Source: JANRLF01 sp033762815
Lineage (GTDB): Bacteria > Bacteroidota > Bacteroidia > Chitinophagales > CAIOSU01
DNA length: 64,000 bases
Direction of reading: 5' to 3'
NCBI GenBank assembly: GCA_033762815.1
Contig: JANRLF010000008.1
Span: 372,001-436,000, forward strand
The position numbers and the translations under genes were made by a program. Below the pieces are notes generated by a model. The model was not told the origin of the DNA. It searched no databases and was given only the letters and a program-made list of their open reading frames with translations. The first letter of the stretch is position 1. Each line of letters begins with the position of its first letter. Positions 8,384-16,904 of the stretch are shown here, piece after piece.

Positions 8384-8488
8384 TCAAAAAAATGTGTTAG
8401 TCCGTGAAGCCTCGATTATTTACTTGTTAAATCAGTGTTAATCAGTTATTTTTACTTCCCCGTTACAAAAAAGCCTATACCAATACCA

Positions 8489-10366
8489 ATGAAATCTATT
8501 TACGCACTAATAGCTGCACTCGCCCTATTTTGCAACGTGCATGCCCAAACTCCCTGTGCCACCCAAATGCCCCAAGAAATGCTTGACTGGTTACGCAATC
8601 ATCAGGCGAACAGAAACATTGCTGTCTATAAATCTAGCAATGGCATTACTTATTTGCCCATTAAAATCCATATTGTAGGCAATGATAACGGGGCAGGTTA
8701 TTATAAAATCAGCTCTCTACTTGACGCCATGTGCAAACTGAATGAGCAGTATGCTCCCTACGATTGGCAATTCTATATTTATCAAGACATCAACTATATT
8801 AATAGTGAGGCCCTTAATAAGCATACTGGCAATTATCAAAGTATCATCAACAGCGAAAGTGTACTGAATGTAGCTAATATGTTTTTTGTAGATGATCCTT
8901 CAGGTGCCTGTGGGTATTATTATGGTGGAGGCGGCCCTGGTACTGGTGGTTGGGGCGGCAGACAAGGTTTTGTAGCCATCAACGAGTCATGTGCGGGTCC
9001 TGAAAATAGCACCATTGCCCACGAGTTGGGCCACTTCTTTTCTTTGCCGCATACTTTCAGTGGATGGGAAGGCAGGAGTGCCACTGATGCACCTACTGCA
9101 AATGATGAACGCGTAGACGGTAGCAACTGTGGGTTTGCGGGTGATGGCTTTTGCGATACCCCTGCCGATTATCTTTCTGACAGATGGAACTGCCCATACA
9201 GTGGCACCAAAACCGATTTTGCTGGTGACCCATATAACCCCGACGGTCGATTCTATATGTCTTATTCCAACGATGCTTGCACACAGTACCATAGCCCTGA
9301 ACAAGTAGATGCTATTAAATCCTTTTTGGTAGATAGGAGGAGCTACATGTTGATGGCCCATGATAGTTTTCCTGAAATAACAGATACCGTTAAGGCGCTT
9401 TTCCCAGCTAATGGTGTTGTGGGTGTTCCTGTTAACTATATTAACCTTAAATGGTCATCGGTACCCGGTGCTACCCATTACAGCTTACAAGTTACCCGTA
9501 GTTCCAATGGTACTTTGTTGGACAAGGATACCATTTTGACCGATACCTCCGTGTTTATTTCCGGTTTAGCTGTCGGATATCAATATCGCTGGAGGGTAAG
9601 GGCTTTTAATGCTGCTGAAACCTGTTCTCCGTACACCAACTTTTCGACTTTTAGAACCAGAGCTGCGACCGCTTTAACCCCAACATTTGATGTGGTAAAC
9701 GTTACCTGTTCAGGCAATGCAGATGGGGCTGTGCAAGTGTTGATGAGTGGTGGTACACCACCATACACTTATGCATGGGCCGATGGTTCTACTTCCAACT
9801 ATCTAGATAATCTTTCAGGCGGCAATTATGTTGTCACCGTAACTGATGCCAGTGGCGATTCCATTATTTTATCGGTTGGTATTGCTGAACCAAAAAATCT
9901 AGAGGTGGACATTGCCGTTTCAGGAAACAATTTGGTGCCGCAAGTAAAGGGAGGTACCCCTATTTATAGTTACAATTGGTCCACTGGCAATAGTGCCAAC
10001 ATTATACCTATTGCAGGCGACGGCAGCTATGTGCTCACAGTAACCGATGCAAAGGGCTGTTCAGTTACGGAGACCTTTGCTATTTCCGACATCAATGAAT
10101 TATCTGGCATAGCTAGGGTAAATGTTTATCCGAATCCGGCAGCAACGGGTACGATATTGACAGTGGATGTGGAAGCTTTGAAAAACTTTAATGGCAGCGT
10201 TCAAATCCTTGACCAAACAGGAAGAACCATGGCCACTACTGGCAACACATTCCAACCGGGATTGAACCGTGTAACCCTTAATTTGTCCAATATCAGTGCT
10301 GGGGTTTACTTTGTAAAGATTGTTGGTAGCAATGTTTCTCTAAACAAAAAGGTAGTGCTGTTTTAA
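8489..10366 (+). CDS. Secreted M43 family metalloprotease with FN3, SprB repeat and T9SS type A sorting domain
   Basis: This 625-residue protein starts at ATG 8489 (MKSIYALIAALALF), chosen because the signal peptide begins there; the longer frame adds an unlikely leader. The zinc site is HELGHFFSLPH (His178, Glu179, His182, His188), with a Met-turn YMSYS at Met257. A fibronectin type III domain follows at about 300-395. One SprB repeat (VTCSGNADGAVQVLMSGG) lies at about 405-470, then a second partial repeat. The last 85 residues (NVYPNPA...GVYFVKIV) are the type A T9SS sorting domain. The protein is predicted to be exported across the outer membrane and surface-bound or released. Confidence 0.92.
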   Translation: MKSIYALIAALALFCNVHAQTPCATQMPQEMLDWLRNHQANRNIAVYKSSNGITYLPIKIHIVGNDNGAGYYKISSLLDAMCKLNEQYAPYDWQFYIYQDINYINSEALNKHTGNYQSIINSESVLNVANMFFVDDPSGACGYYYGGGGPGTGGWGGRQGFVAINESCAGPENSTIAHELGHFFSLPHTFSGWEGRSATDAPTANDERVDGSNCGFAGDGFCDTPADYLSDRWNCPYSGTKTDFAGDPYNPDGRFYMSYSNDACTQYHSPEQVDAIKSFLVDRRSYMLMAHDSFPEITDTVKALFPANGVVGVPVNYINLKWSSVPGATHYSLQVTRSSNGTLLDKDTILTDTSVFISGLAVGYQYRWRVRAFNAAETCSPYTNFSTFRTRAATALTPTFDVVNVTCSGNADGAVQVLMSGGTPPYTYAWADGSTSNYLDNLSGGNYVVTVTDASGDSIILSVGIAEPKNLEVDIAVSGNNLVPQVKGGTPIYSYNWSTGNSANIIPIAGDGSYVLTVTDAKGCSVTETFAISDINELSGIARVNVYPNPAATGTILTVDVEALKNFNGSVQILDQTGRTMATTGNTFQPGLNRVTLNLSNISAGVYFVKIVGSNVSLNKKVVLF

Positions 10367-10380
10367 TTATAACCTAATTG

Positions 10381-10420
10381 TAAAAAGCAAATCCCCTTTA
10401 AAAGGACTTTCTGCTTTTTA
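10381..10420. terminator. Bidirectional terminator-like hairpin
   Basis: TAAAAAGCA (10381-10389) and TGCTTTTTA (10412-10420) form a perfect 9-bp stem, with additional weak pairing inside the loop. It lies between two convergent genes and can serve both. Confidence 0.65.
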
Positions 10421-10428
10421 ACTTAGGC

Positions 10429-11307
10429 TTATTTAAAAATTGCCAATAAATCTTTTAGAAAACTTTTACTTCCCCTCAGTTCTTTTTCAAACTGCTCCAG
10501 GGTTAAATCATGCTCTTTGTAGGGCAATGTTTCCTTTTCTTTTAAACCTATCGGTTGGTCTCCAGGTAAATAATGCTGCCAGAACAAGTCAGGCACTTCA
10601 TATACGATTACCTTCTTGTCGGCTTTTTTTACATCGCAATAAATGACATTTGCTTCTGAGGGAGCGAGCATGGCATGGAAAACAAAACGCTCTTTATTAG
10701 AATTATTCATTAATGTGCCATGTACAATACTATCGTCTATAATTAAAAGCTCACCCTTTTTCACATCTATGGTTTTTAAAAAAGGATTGGTATAATCTTG
10801 AAATAAAGGCAGCAGTGGCCAAGTAATATTTGTAGTACGGTAGCGCATAAACTTTTTTTGGCTTTTGGGTACCAATACCATAGTACCGTTTTCCGCAGTG
10901 GTATCTTGCGCTGGGCACCAAAAAGAAAGTGAAGTGAATTTACTTTCGTCCACAACAGTAAGATTCTGGTGCGGAGCTACATAACCCATTTTGGGTAATT
11001 TGATAAAAACATTGCCCTGAATGAATTTATAGTCTACCAAAAGATTACTTACGGTAGATGCAAACAAATCAGTTATTATATTAAAAACAGCATCGCGATA
11101 CCCCATATTAGTATCAAAAAAGGTGCAATGATAATCTTGCTCGTGCATTAATGATTTCTGAAAAGCTCCAAACCCATCACTAGGAGATAAACTATAGATT
11201 CTATCCTTGTAAGCCCCTAATTCATCTCCCTTATCAAAAGGAACGACCACATAACCATTTTCAACGAGCGAGTCATTTATATGGCTATCCTTAAATACTT
11301 GTCTCAT
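10429..11307 (-). CDS. PhyH-like (phytanoyl-CoA dioxygenase superfamily) protein with an altered iron motif
   Basis: This 292-residue protein matches Fe(II)/2-oxoglutarate oxygenases of the PhyH type. It has YVAPHQNLTVVDE followed by TSLSFWCPAQDTTAENGTMVLVPKS and a distal IIDDSIVHGTLMNNS...RFVFHAML (His196, Arg207). The usual HxD iron motif reads His113-Gln114-Asn115 here, so an Asp ligand is replaced by Asn. Members of this family hydroxylate or otherwise oxidise small molecules. Loss of the carboxylate could mean altered or lost activity. It lies 42 bp downstream of the membrane-protein gene on the same strand. Confidence 0.75.
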   Translation of the reverse strand: MRQVFKDSHINDSLVENGYVVVPFDKGDELGAYKDRIYSLSPSDGFGAFQKSLMHEQDYHCTFFDTNMGYRDAVFNIITDLFASTVSNLLVDYKFIQGNVFIKLPKMGYVAPHQNLTVVDESKFTSLSFWCPAQDTTAENGTMVLVPKSQKKFMRYRTTNITWPLLPLFQDYTNPFLKTIDVKKGELLIIDDSIVHGTLMNNSNKERFVFHAMLAPSEANVIYCDVKKADKKVIVYEVPDLFWQHYLPGDQPIGLKEKETLPYKEHDLTLEQFEKELRGSKSFLKDLLAIFK

Positions 11308-11349
11308 GAAAATAGATTTAATATTTACTACAATATGGTTTCACTTATG

Positions 11350-13083
11350 TTACTCTTCCCGGCGCAGTTTAAAAATCCCTAATGGTTCAAGACTATTCTG
11401 CTGCAATTCCGTTCCATTTCTCAAATCCCTAATAATTGGATATGCCTTAAAGTTAGTATGGTACCTATAATTTGCATACTCCAATATTGCGCTTATCCGT
11501 TGCTCATTGGAAATCATGATACACTCATCAGGATTGTCAGCAACAAATGATAAATATCCTTGTAATTCATCAGCACCAGTAAGAGATTTCATCATTTTAG
11601 AATAACTAGGTGCCAGAAAAAAGCAATAATTGTCAATGGTGGGATATTGCTTTTGTGCAGATTGCAAGCTGCTTTGCAATGGCTTTAAAATCATCTGATC
11701 GGAAATGTAATCAACAAACTGCAATTTTTCAGGCCTTTTTTCCAGTGTACTCCATACGTGCGTTAGATATCTTATTTCAGAATTTCTTTGGCGGTACTTC
11801 ATGCCTAGCTCCCACAGTTGGAAAATCAAGCAAATACTTGCTATACCAACAATAGGTTTTAAAAAAGAAGCATTGAACCGAGTTGGTTTTATTAGCATTG
11901 TTAAGGCCAAGCAGAACGACAAAAACAGAGGACAGAAGATTCTTTCCTCCATTTTCAGGAATACACTAATGCAGAAATAAAGCAATAAGTAAGCAAGAGC
12001 TACCATTAGGGTACTCCAGAATAAGAATTTGCTTGACCCCACCCAGCTACGAAGTGCTACAAACAGAATCAACAAAAACATCAGCAACCAACCTACGTGC
12101 TTGTTCATATAATACAATGCTACGTGTTCAATTTTTTCCAATAAAATCACCTTATTACCTAATAAGGTGCCCATACTTTGTAACTTTTTATCAGCATACG
12201 GCACTCCAATCCGTTTAAAATAATCGGGGTTAATATGCTTTGGGTCATTCACAAAAAAATGTTGGCTTACCATTTCCAAAGCTAACGAGTCGCCCTTATC
12301 AGCAAGATTGAACTGCTTCTTATCTGGATGGATGTCCCATAGGTTGATTAGATATCCGCCATACTCAGGAGTCATATCAATGTCCTTCTCCCAACGAATG
12401 CTGGTGTATATCATTAACAACACGATAAAAGTTATGGGGATGGCCAATAGTTTTAGAAGTTTGAAAAATCTGGTCCTGTTCTCGTAAGTCAACAGTAAAA
12501 AGATGGGTAAGAATATTAGGAATGCCAATAAGGCTGTATGATGCCTGATTAAGCCCCCAAAAATGAAGCACAAGTTTCCAAGTGCAATGAAAGATAAACT
12601 GGGCTTGGTCCATTTAATACTTGCTGCTATGGTAGCCAATCCAATTAGCGATAGTACAAAAGAAACCTTTGTGAACTCTATCAACAACAAATTCTCAAGG
12701 GACATTAAAAGCAACGAAAAGCTAAGTAGTGCCACTATGCTACTGTAAACTGGGTTATCATGAAACCCCCTCCTAGTAATAATAAGTTGAACGAATGCAT
12801 ATAGAAACACTGAGAAGCCAAAGATCAAAGTAAGTCCATACCAGTCTATCAAGTCATTCATCTCATACAAAAACCTCAATAGGTATTGAATGCCTATCCA
12901 TTGCCCATCGTTATTGGATAATTTACCATGAACACTAGTAAGTGTACCTCGTAAGATTGTAGAGAAACCAGAATCGCTGGCGTGCTCATAAAGCACAATA
13001 CCCAACTTCCCGAAAAATACTACAAGACAAAAGATGGCAGCGAAAAGGATAAATGATGTCAATTCTTTACTACTTCCGCGCAT
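11350..13083 (-). CDS. Polytopic membrane protein of unknown function
   Basis: I do not recognise a family. This 577-residue protein has about ten or more hydrophobic segments spread over residues 8-430, including long ones near 8-30, 75-100, 125-160, 160-205 and 330-425. A soluble C-terminal part of about 130 residues follows. Charged loops with paired aromatic residues and the overall topology resemble GT-C glycosyltransferases or O-antigen polymerase-like proteins, but no diagnostic motif is clear. It is transcribed toward the PhyH-like gene, 42 bp away, and is divergent from the UbiA gene at 13190. Confidence 0.6.
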   Translation of the reverse strand: MRGSSKELTSFILFAAIFCLVVFFGKLGIVLYEHASDSGFSTILRGTLTSVHGKLSNNDGQWIGIQYLLRFLYEMNDLIDWYGLTLIFGFSVFLYAFVQLIITRRGFHDNPVYSSIVALLSFSLLLMSLENLLLIEFTKVSFVLSLIGLATIAASIKWTKPSLSFIALGNLCFIFGGLIRHHTALLAFLIFLPIFLLLTYENRTRFFKLLKLLAIPITFIVLLMIYTSIRWEKDIDMTPEYGGYLINLWDIHPDKKQFNLADKGDSLALEMVSQHFFVNDPKHINPDYFKRIGVPYADKKLQSMGTLLGNKVILLEKIEHVALYYMNKHVGWLLMFLLILFVALRSWVGSSKFLFWSTLMVALAYLLLYFCISVFLKMEERIFCPLFLSFCLALTMLIKPTRFNASFLKPIVGIASICLIFQLWELGMKYRQRNSEIRYLTHVWSTLEKRPEKLQFVDYISDQMILKPLQSSLQSAQKQYPTIDNYCFFLAPSYSKMMKSLTGADELQGYLSFVADNPDECIMISNEQRISAILEYANYRYHTNFKAYPIIRDLRNGTELQQNSLEPLGIFKLRREE

Positions 13084-13189
13084 GATGACCGCTACACTTA
13101 ACTTATCACTTATAGGATTCCATTAAAAATACTAATTTAAGGCATTATAGCCTATGGATTCGATGTCCATGTAGTGGAATGAGGTAACA

Positions 13190-14047
13190 ATGACAATAAC
13201 TGGATTAAAGCAATCTGTTTGGCAACCGCTCAGGATGGGCGAAATTTTACTCATGACTGGCTTCTCTTTCGTAGGGGTGCTTTTCACTGACCCAAGCAGT
13301 TGGGCAAATCCTAGCATTTTTCTACCCTTGCTATTGTATGTAGCTTTTTATGTAATGGCCGTGTATTTTCTCAATTCTTATGCAGATTACGCCGCAGATA
13401 TGCTGTCGGAACGGCTAAAAAATGTTTCGAAATTATCAAGGAGCAAGTATTTGGGCTTACTCGTTTTAGCTTGCATGGCTTTTAGTGCGCTATCTTACTA
13501 TATAAGTTACATTTTGTTGGCAATTTGTTGGCTGGGTATGCTTTTATGGTTTTTCTATTATGTGCCGCCATTTCGTTTCAAAGCGACCCTTTTTGGAGGC
13601 TCCATCATCCATTTTATAGCCGGAATTGTCCATTTTCAAATGGGTTATTGCAGCTACCAACCTTTTTCTAGCAATTCATTATTGATATCAATTTTCTTCG
13701 CAACCCTTTTGTGCATAGGGCATTTGCACCATGAAATTATAGATGTGGAGAATGATACATTAGCAGGTTATCAAACTACTGCGGTAAGGATTGGTGTAAA
13801 GCGGATGCTGCAGTTGCGCACAGCTACTATAGCGATAGCTACTATCTACTTATCAGTGTTGTTGGCTATGGGCATAATTGAAGCAATGGATTTCAATTTG
13901 CTGCTACTGCCTACATTAATCTTACTAGTAAACTCTATTTTGCTTAAAGGTAACAAGCATCAAACCCTTCTTTTCCAATACATATCAAGAGGAGTTTTCC
14001 TTCTTTTTTGCTTTCTACTGCTAGTTATTAAATGGCTGGCTTCATAA
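13190..14047 (+). CDS. UbiA family prenyltransferase
   Basis: This 285-residue membrane protein has about eight transmembrane helices. The first prenyl-diphosphate/Mg site is Asn62-Asp66-Asp70 (NSYADYAAD), the NxxxDxxxD motif. The second is Asp185-Asp189 in HEIIDVENDTLAGYQT. UbiA enzymes transfer an isoprenoid chain to an aromatic or other acceptor in the membrane. The acceptor here is not evident. The start ATG at 13190 places a short lead before the first helix. Its 3' end overlaps the convergent methyltransferase gene by 6 bp, and with that gene and the radical SAM gene it may form a small biosynthetic locus. Confidence 0.85.
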   Translation: MTITGLKQSVWQPLRMGEILLMTGFSFVGVLFTDPSSWANPSIFLPLLLYVAFYVMAVYFLNSYADYAADMLSERLKNVSKLSRSKYLGLLVLACMAFSALSYYISYILLAICWLGMLLWFFYYVPPFRFKATLFGGSIIHFIAGIVHFQMGYCSYQPFSSNSLLISIFFATLLCIGHLHHEIIDVENDTLAGYQTTAVRIGVKRMLQLRTATIAIATIYLSVLLAMGIIEAMDFNLLLLPTLILLVNSILLKGNKHQTLLFQYISRGVFLLFCFLLLVIKWLAS

Positions 14048-14893
14048 CTTGAGCGCTTTTACCATTTTGTAGGATATCAGCTTATTGTCAACCAAATTTT
14101 TTAAGGCGATACAGGCACTTAAATGTTTTTCCACTACATTCTCTTGGTTTCCCTTGCTTAAGGCAACAGTGGCCTTAATAGCTGAGTATTCGATTCCCTG
14201 ATATATGAGCGAGGTAATATCCTCTTCTACCACATCCTTAAAGCCTACGTTTTCTAGTTCACTCTGGCTATTCTTTAGATACTGCTCAACCGCCCAACCC
14301 TCTCTAAACTCCGCCAACCAATGAGCCTGCATATAATTAGTGGCCTCCTCTTCGAAATAATCCATAAAGGCAAACACGCCATTGGGTTTCAATATTCTAT
14401 ATGCTTCTTGAAAAACCTTGGTTTTATTGGGTGCATGGCAAATGCTTTCTATGGCAATAACATAATCAAAACTACTGTCAGGCAAACTAGTTTGGGCGTA
14501 ATCAGCCCTTAGGAATTGCAGATTGTTAGTATTAGGCCGCTGTTTCAGCAATTGATTAGCATAAGCTACTTGACTTGCTGATATGTTAATACCTGTAATG
14601 GCGGCTGATGTATAAGTATTTGCCAGGTAGAAGCAGGTACCCCCTATGCCACAGCCAAAATCAGCTATAGACCTTTCCTCATTTGATGGGATATTGATAA
14701 AACGCGCCAATGATTGGTTAGCCTTCATTTTTGCGAGATCATTGTCTTTATTATCCCCCTCAAAATGCCCCATATGCATAGCGAGCGATATTGGATTATG
14801 TCCATCCTTAAATCGACCTAGCCAGCAAACATCATAATAATGAAGTATTTTTTGTAACGTCTCCGTCAAGTTAGTATCAATATCCACGCTCAT
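14042..14893 (-). CDS. Class I SAM-dependent methyltransferase
   Basis: This 283-residue protein has the SAM-binding motif IADFGCGIGGTCFYLA (residues 77-90), followed by ITGINISASQVAYANQL, LRADYAQTSLPDSSFDYVIAIESICH and YRILKPNGVFAFMDYF. The order and spacing resemble small-molecule methyltransferases of the tocopherol/sterol/glycine-betaine group rather than RNA or protein methylases. It begins within the stop codon of the radical SAM gene (ATGA overlap at 14890-14893), so the two are translationally coupled. A prenylated product of the adjacent UbiA enzyme is a reasonable but unproven substrate. Confidence 0.8.
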   Translation of the reverse strand: MSVDIDTNLTETLQKILHYYDVCWLGRFKDGHNPISLAMHMGHFEGDNKDNDLAKMKANQSLARFINIPSNEERSIADFGCGIGGTCFYLANTYTSAAITGINISASQVAYANQLLKQRPNTNNLQFLRADYAQTSLPDSSFDYVIAIESICHAPNKTKVFQEAYRILKPNGVFAFMDYFEEEATNYMQAHWLAEFREGWAVEQYLKNSQSELENVGFKDVVEEDITSLIYQGIEYSAIKATVALSKGNQENVVEKHLSACIALKNLVDNKLISYKMVKALKL

Positions 14894-16443
14894 GTAATTG
14901 CAGTTTGTTTGGTTGCCGACTCAGTGTGCTCTCTTCTTAAAGCGATTTCTTTGGGGCTAAGCTTTTCCACCTGCTTTTTCTTTCTATTATCCACGCTCCG
15001 CTTCGGCAACAATTTTTCAATTCTAAAAGTAAATAAACCTATAAATCCTTTGATGTTATGCCATAGCTCGGTTCCTGACCGTAATTGCATCAGCTTCTTA
15101 AAAATAAAGCTAGGCCTAAAATAAAAGCTAAACGTCATTTTGCGGTATAGGGAGAATACTTCCTCGGGGCTAAGGGTGTCCAACCGATATATGGGGGTTG
15201 AGCCATAGTACAAATCCCAATCGTAAGTCAATATTCTATCTTGGGCAATAGCTTGGTTGTATATATCATGGCCGGGGAAGGGGGTAAGGATGGCGACAGA
15301 GATATAGTCAGGGTCGAGCTTTTTAAGCAACTTAATATTTTGCTCAATAATGGGTTTGGTATCGCCATCATTACCAACCATCATGCATACCCTTACGGCC
15401 AAGCCTGCTTTTTTAGACCAACCCACCGCATCGAAAATTTGTTGGATAGCAATGCCTTTCTGGATGGAATCAAGTATAGATTGGTTGAAGTTCTCCACGC
15501 CATACATGATTTGCCAACAGCCGGCTTCCTTCATTTTATGCAACATTTCTGGGCTTACTATGTCCACCCTGGCAAAGCAAAGCCATTCAATATCCAATGG
15601 ATGTTGGATAAGGAGGTCGCAAAATTCAAAAACCCGTTCTTTATTGACGGTAAAAACATCGTCCATAATGGCAATATCCTTAATGCCATGTACCTCTGAT
15701 AAATGCTTGAATTCATCGTAAAGGCTTTGAGCAGAACGATAAGTCCACATTCTGCCAACTGGCCTACGACAAAAGTTACAAGGCCACGGACAGCCACGAG
15801 ATGAGACCAACATCATGGCCGGCAATCTTCTAAAGTTGCCTATGATAGGTCGGTAAATACCCATATCTATCAAATCATAGGCAGGTGGTGGCAGGTCGTC
15901 TAACTTCTTTAGTCTTGCTCTTGGTGGGTTCTTGATAAATGTTTTTTCCCCGTTAATGACCATCTTATGAGCCAAGCCCTTTATGTCAGGATAGGGCTTA
16001 CCATCTAATACTTCTTTTAAAGTCTCTTCGCCTTCACCTATGCATACTACATCTACAAAATCTTTATCAAGGGACTCGTCAGGAATAAAAGAGGCATGGG
16101 CACCGCCAAATATCATGACACAATCTGGAAAGTATTTTTTGCAAATAGCTGCTACGCGGAATGATGCATTGATGGTTGGAGTAGTGGTTGATATGCCTAT
16201 TACATTGATGTGAGCATACCTTTCTACATAATTTGTCAAAAAATAAGCTTCAAACTCTTCATCGGTGGTATGAAACTCGGCATTGCAATCCAATATTCTT
16301 ACACTATAACCATATTGGCGAATATAAGCGGCCAGGGCTAGGTGCATCAATGGAGGGTCCAATGCCCTCTGTTTCGTATAAAATCCGTCAGGGAATATAA
16401 AAGGGGGAAATATTAAAAGACAATCTAATTGTGGTTTCTTCAT
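14890..16443 (-). CDS. B12-binding radical SAM protein
   Basis: This 517-residue protein has an N-terminal cobalamin-binding Rossmann domain (about 1-150; PPLMHLALAAYIRQYGYSVRILD, GISTTTPTI, IFGGAHASFIPDE). A radical SAM barrel follows with Cys218, Cys222 and Cys225 (CPWPCNFC) coordinating the 4Fe-4S cluster. The C-terminal 130 residues are basic. This architecture matches the broad class that includes BchE and many C-methylases of natural product pathways. The reaction cannot be predicted. It is coupled to the downstream methyltransferase by a 4-bp overlap. Confidence 0.9.
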   Translation of the reverse strand: MKKPQLDCLLIFPPFIFPDGFYTKQRALDPPLMHLALAAYIRQYGYSVRILDCNAEFHTTDEEFEAYFLTNYVERYAHINVIGISTTTPTINASFRVAAICKKYFPDCVMIFGGAHASFIPDESLDKDFVDVVCIGEGEETLKEVLDGKPYPDIKGLAHKMVINGEKTFIKNPPRARLKKLDDLPPPAYDLIDMGIYRPIIGNFRRLPAMMLVSSRGCPWPCNFCRRPVGRMWTYRSAQSLYDEFKHLSEVHGIKDIAIMDDVFTVNKERVFEFCDLLIQHPLDIEWLCFARVDIVSPEMLHKMKEAGCWQIMYGVENFNQSILDSIQKGIAIQQIFDAVGWSKKAGLAVRVCMMVGNDGDTKPIIEQNIKLLKKLDPDYISVAILTPFPGHDIYNQAIAQDRILTYDWDLYYGSTPIYRLDTLSPEEVFSLYRKMTFSFYFRPSFIFKKLMQLRSGTELWHNIKGFIGLFTFRIEKLLPKRSVDNRKKKQVEKLSPKEIALRREHTESATKQTAIT

Positions 16444-16551
16444 GCCAGCCTTAAGTTAGGACTTTCAACAATCCCTATTCTATATTGAACTGGTTGTAAT
16501 ATACCAATCCTTGATTGAAATGCAAGTGGTACAAGCAAAACATCTTAGCAA

Positions 16552-16860
16552 CTAATCTTGCTTCGGCTTTTCTTCTGTGCCGTGGCTATGTCCGGTACAA
16601 CCAGTTGGTGTAGTGGTGTTTGCGCTGCTGGTAGTAGTTGTTTTGGCAGAGCAACAGGTTTTCCCTTCCTTTTCTGCGGCGGTGCAGCAAGCAGGCTTAT
16701 TGGCGGTAGATTTTTTCGATTTCTTAGTTGCTTTGCTTTCGGTAGCTGTTACACTGCTTGTTTCCTTTTTGGAGGGTGCTACTTGGTTGGCAGTGTTTTG
16801 GGCATGTAGCGCAACTGTGCTGCCTATGGCAAAGCATGCGATTAATAATAACTGTTTCAT
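16552..16860 (-). CDS. Small secreted Cys-rich, Lys/Thr-rich protein
   Basis: I do not recognise a family. This 102-residue protein has a signal peptide (MKQLLLIACFAIGSTVALHA) and a low-complexity mature part rich in Lys, Ser, Thr and Ala. It contains two Cys pairs (KPACCTAA, GKTCCSA), a lone Cys and a His-containing GCTGHSHGTEE tail. Paired Cys plus His suggests metal binding, but this is inference. TAACTTTA boxes upstream could be promoters. It lies between the radical SAM gene and ndh. Confidence 0.55.
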   Translation of the reverse strand: MKQLLLIACFAIGSTVALHAQNTANQVAPSKKETSSVTATESKATKKSKKSTANKPACCTAAEKEGKTCCSAKTTTTSSANTTTPTGCTGHSHGTEEKPKQD

Positions 16861-16904
16861 TGTCTTTTTTTAAAGTTACACTTATAACCTTTAAAGTTAA
16901 GCAT

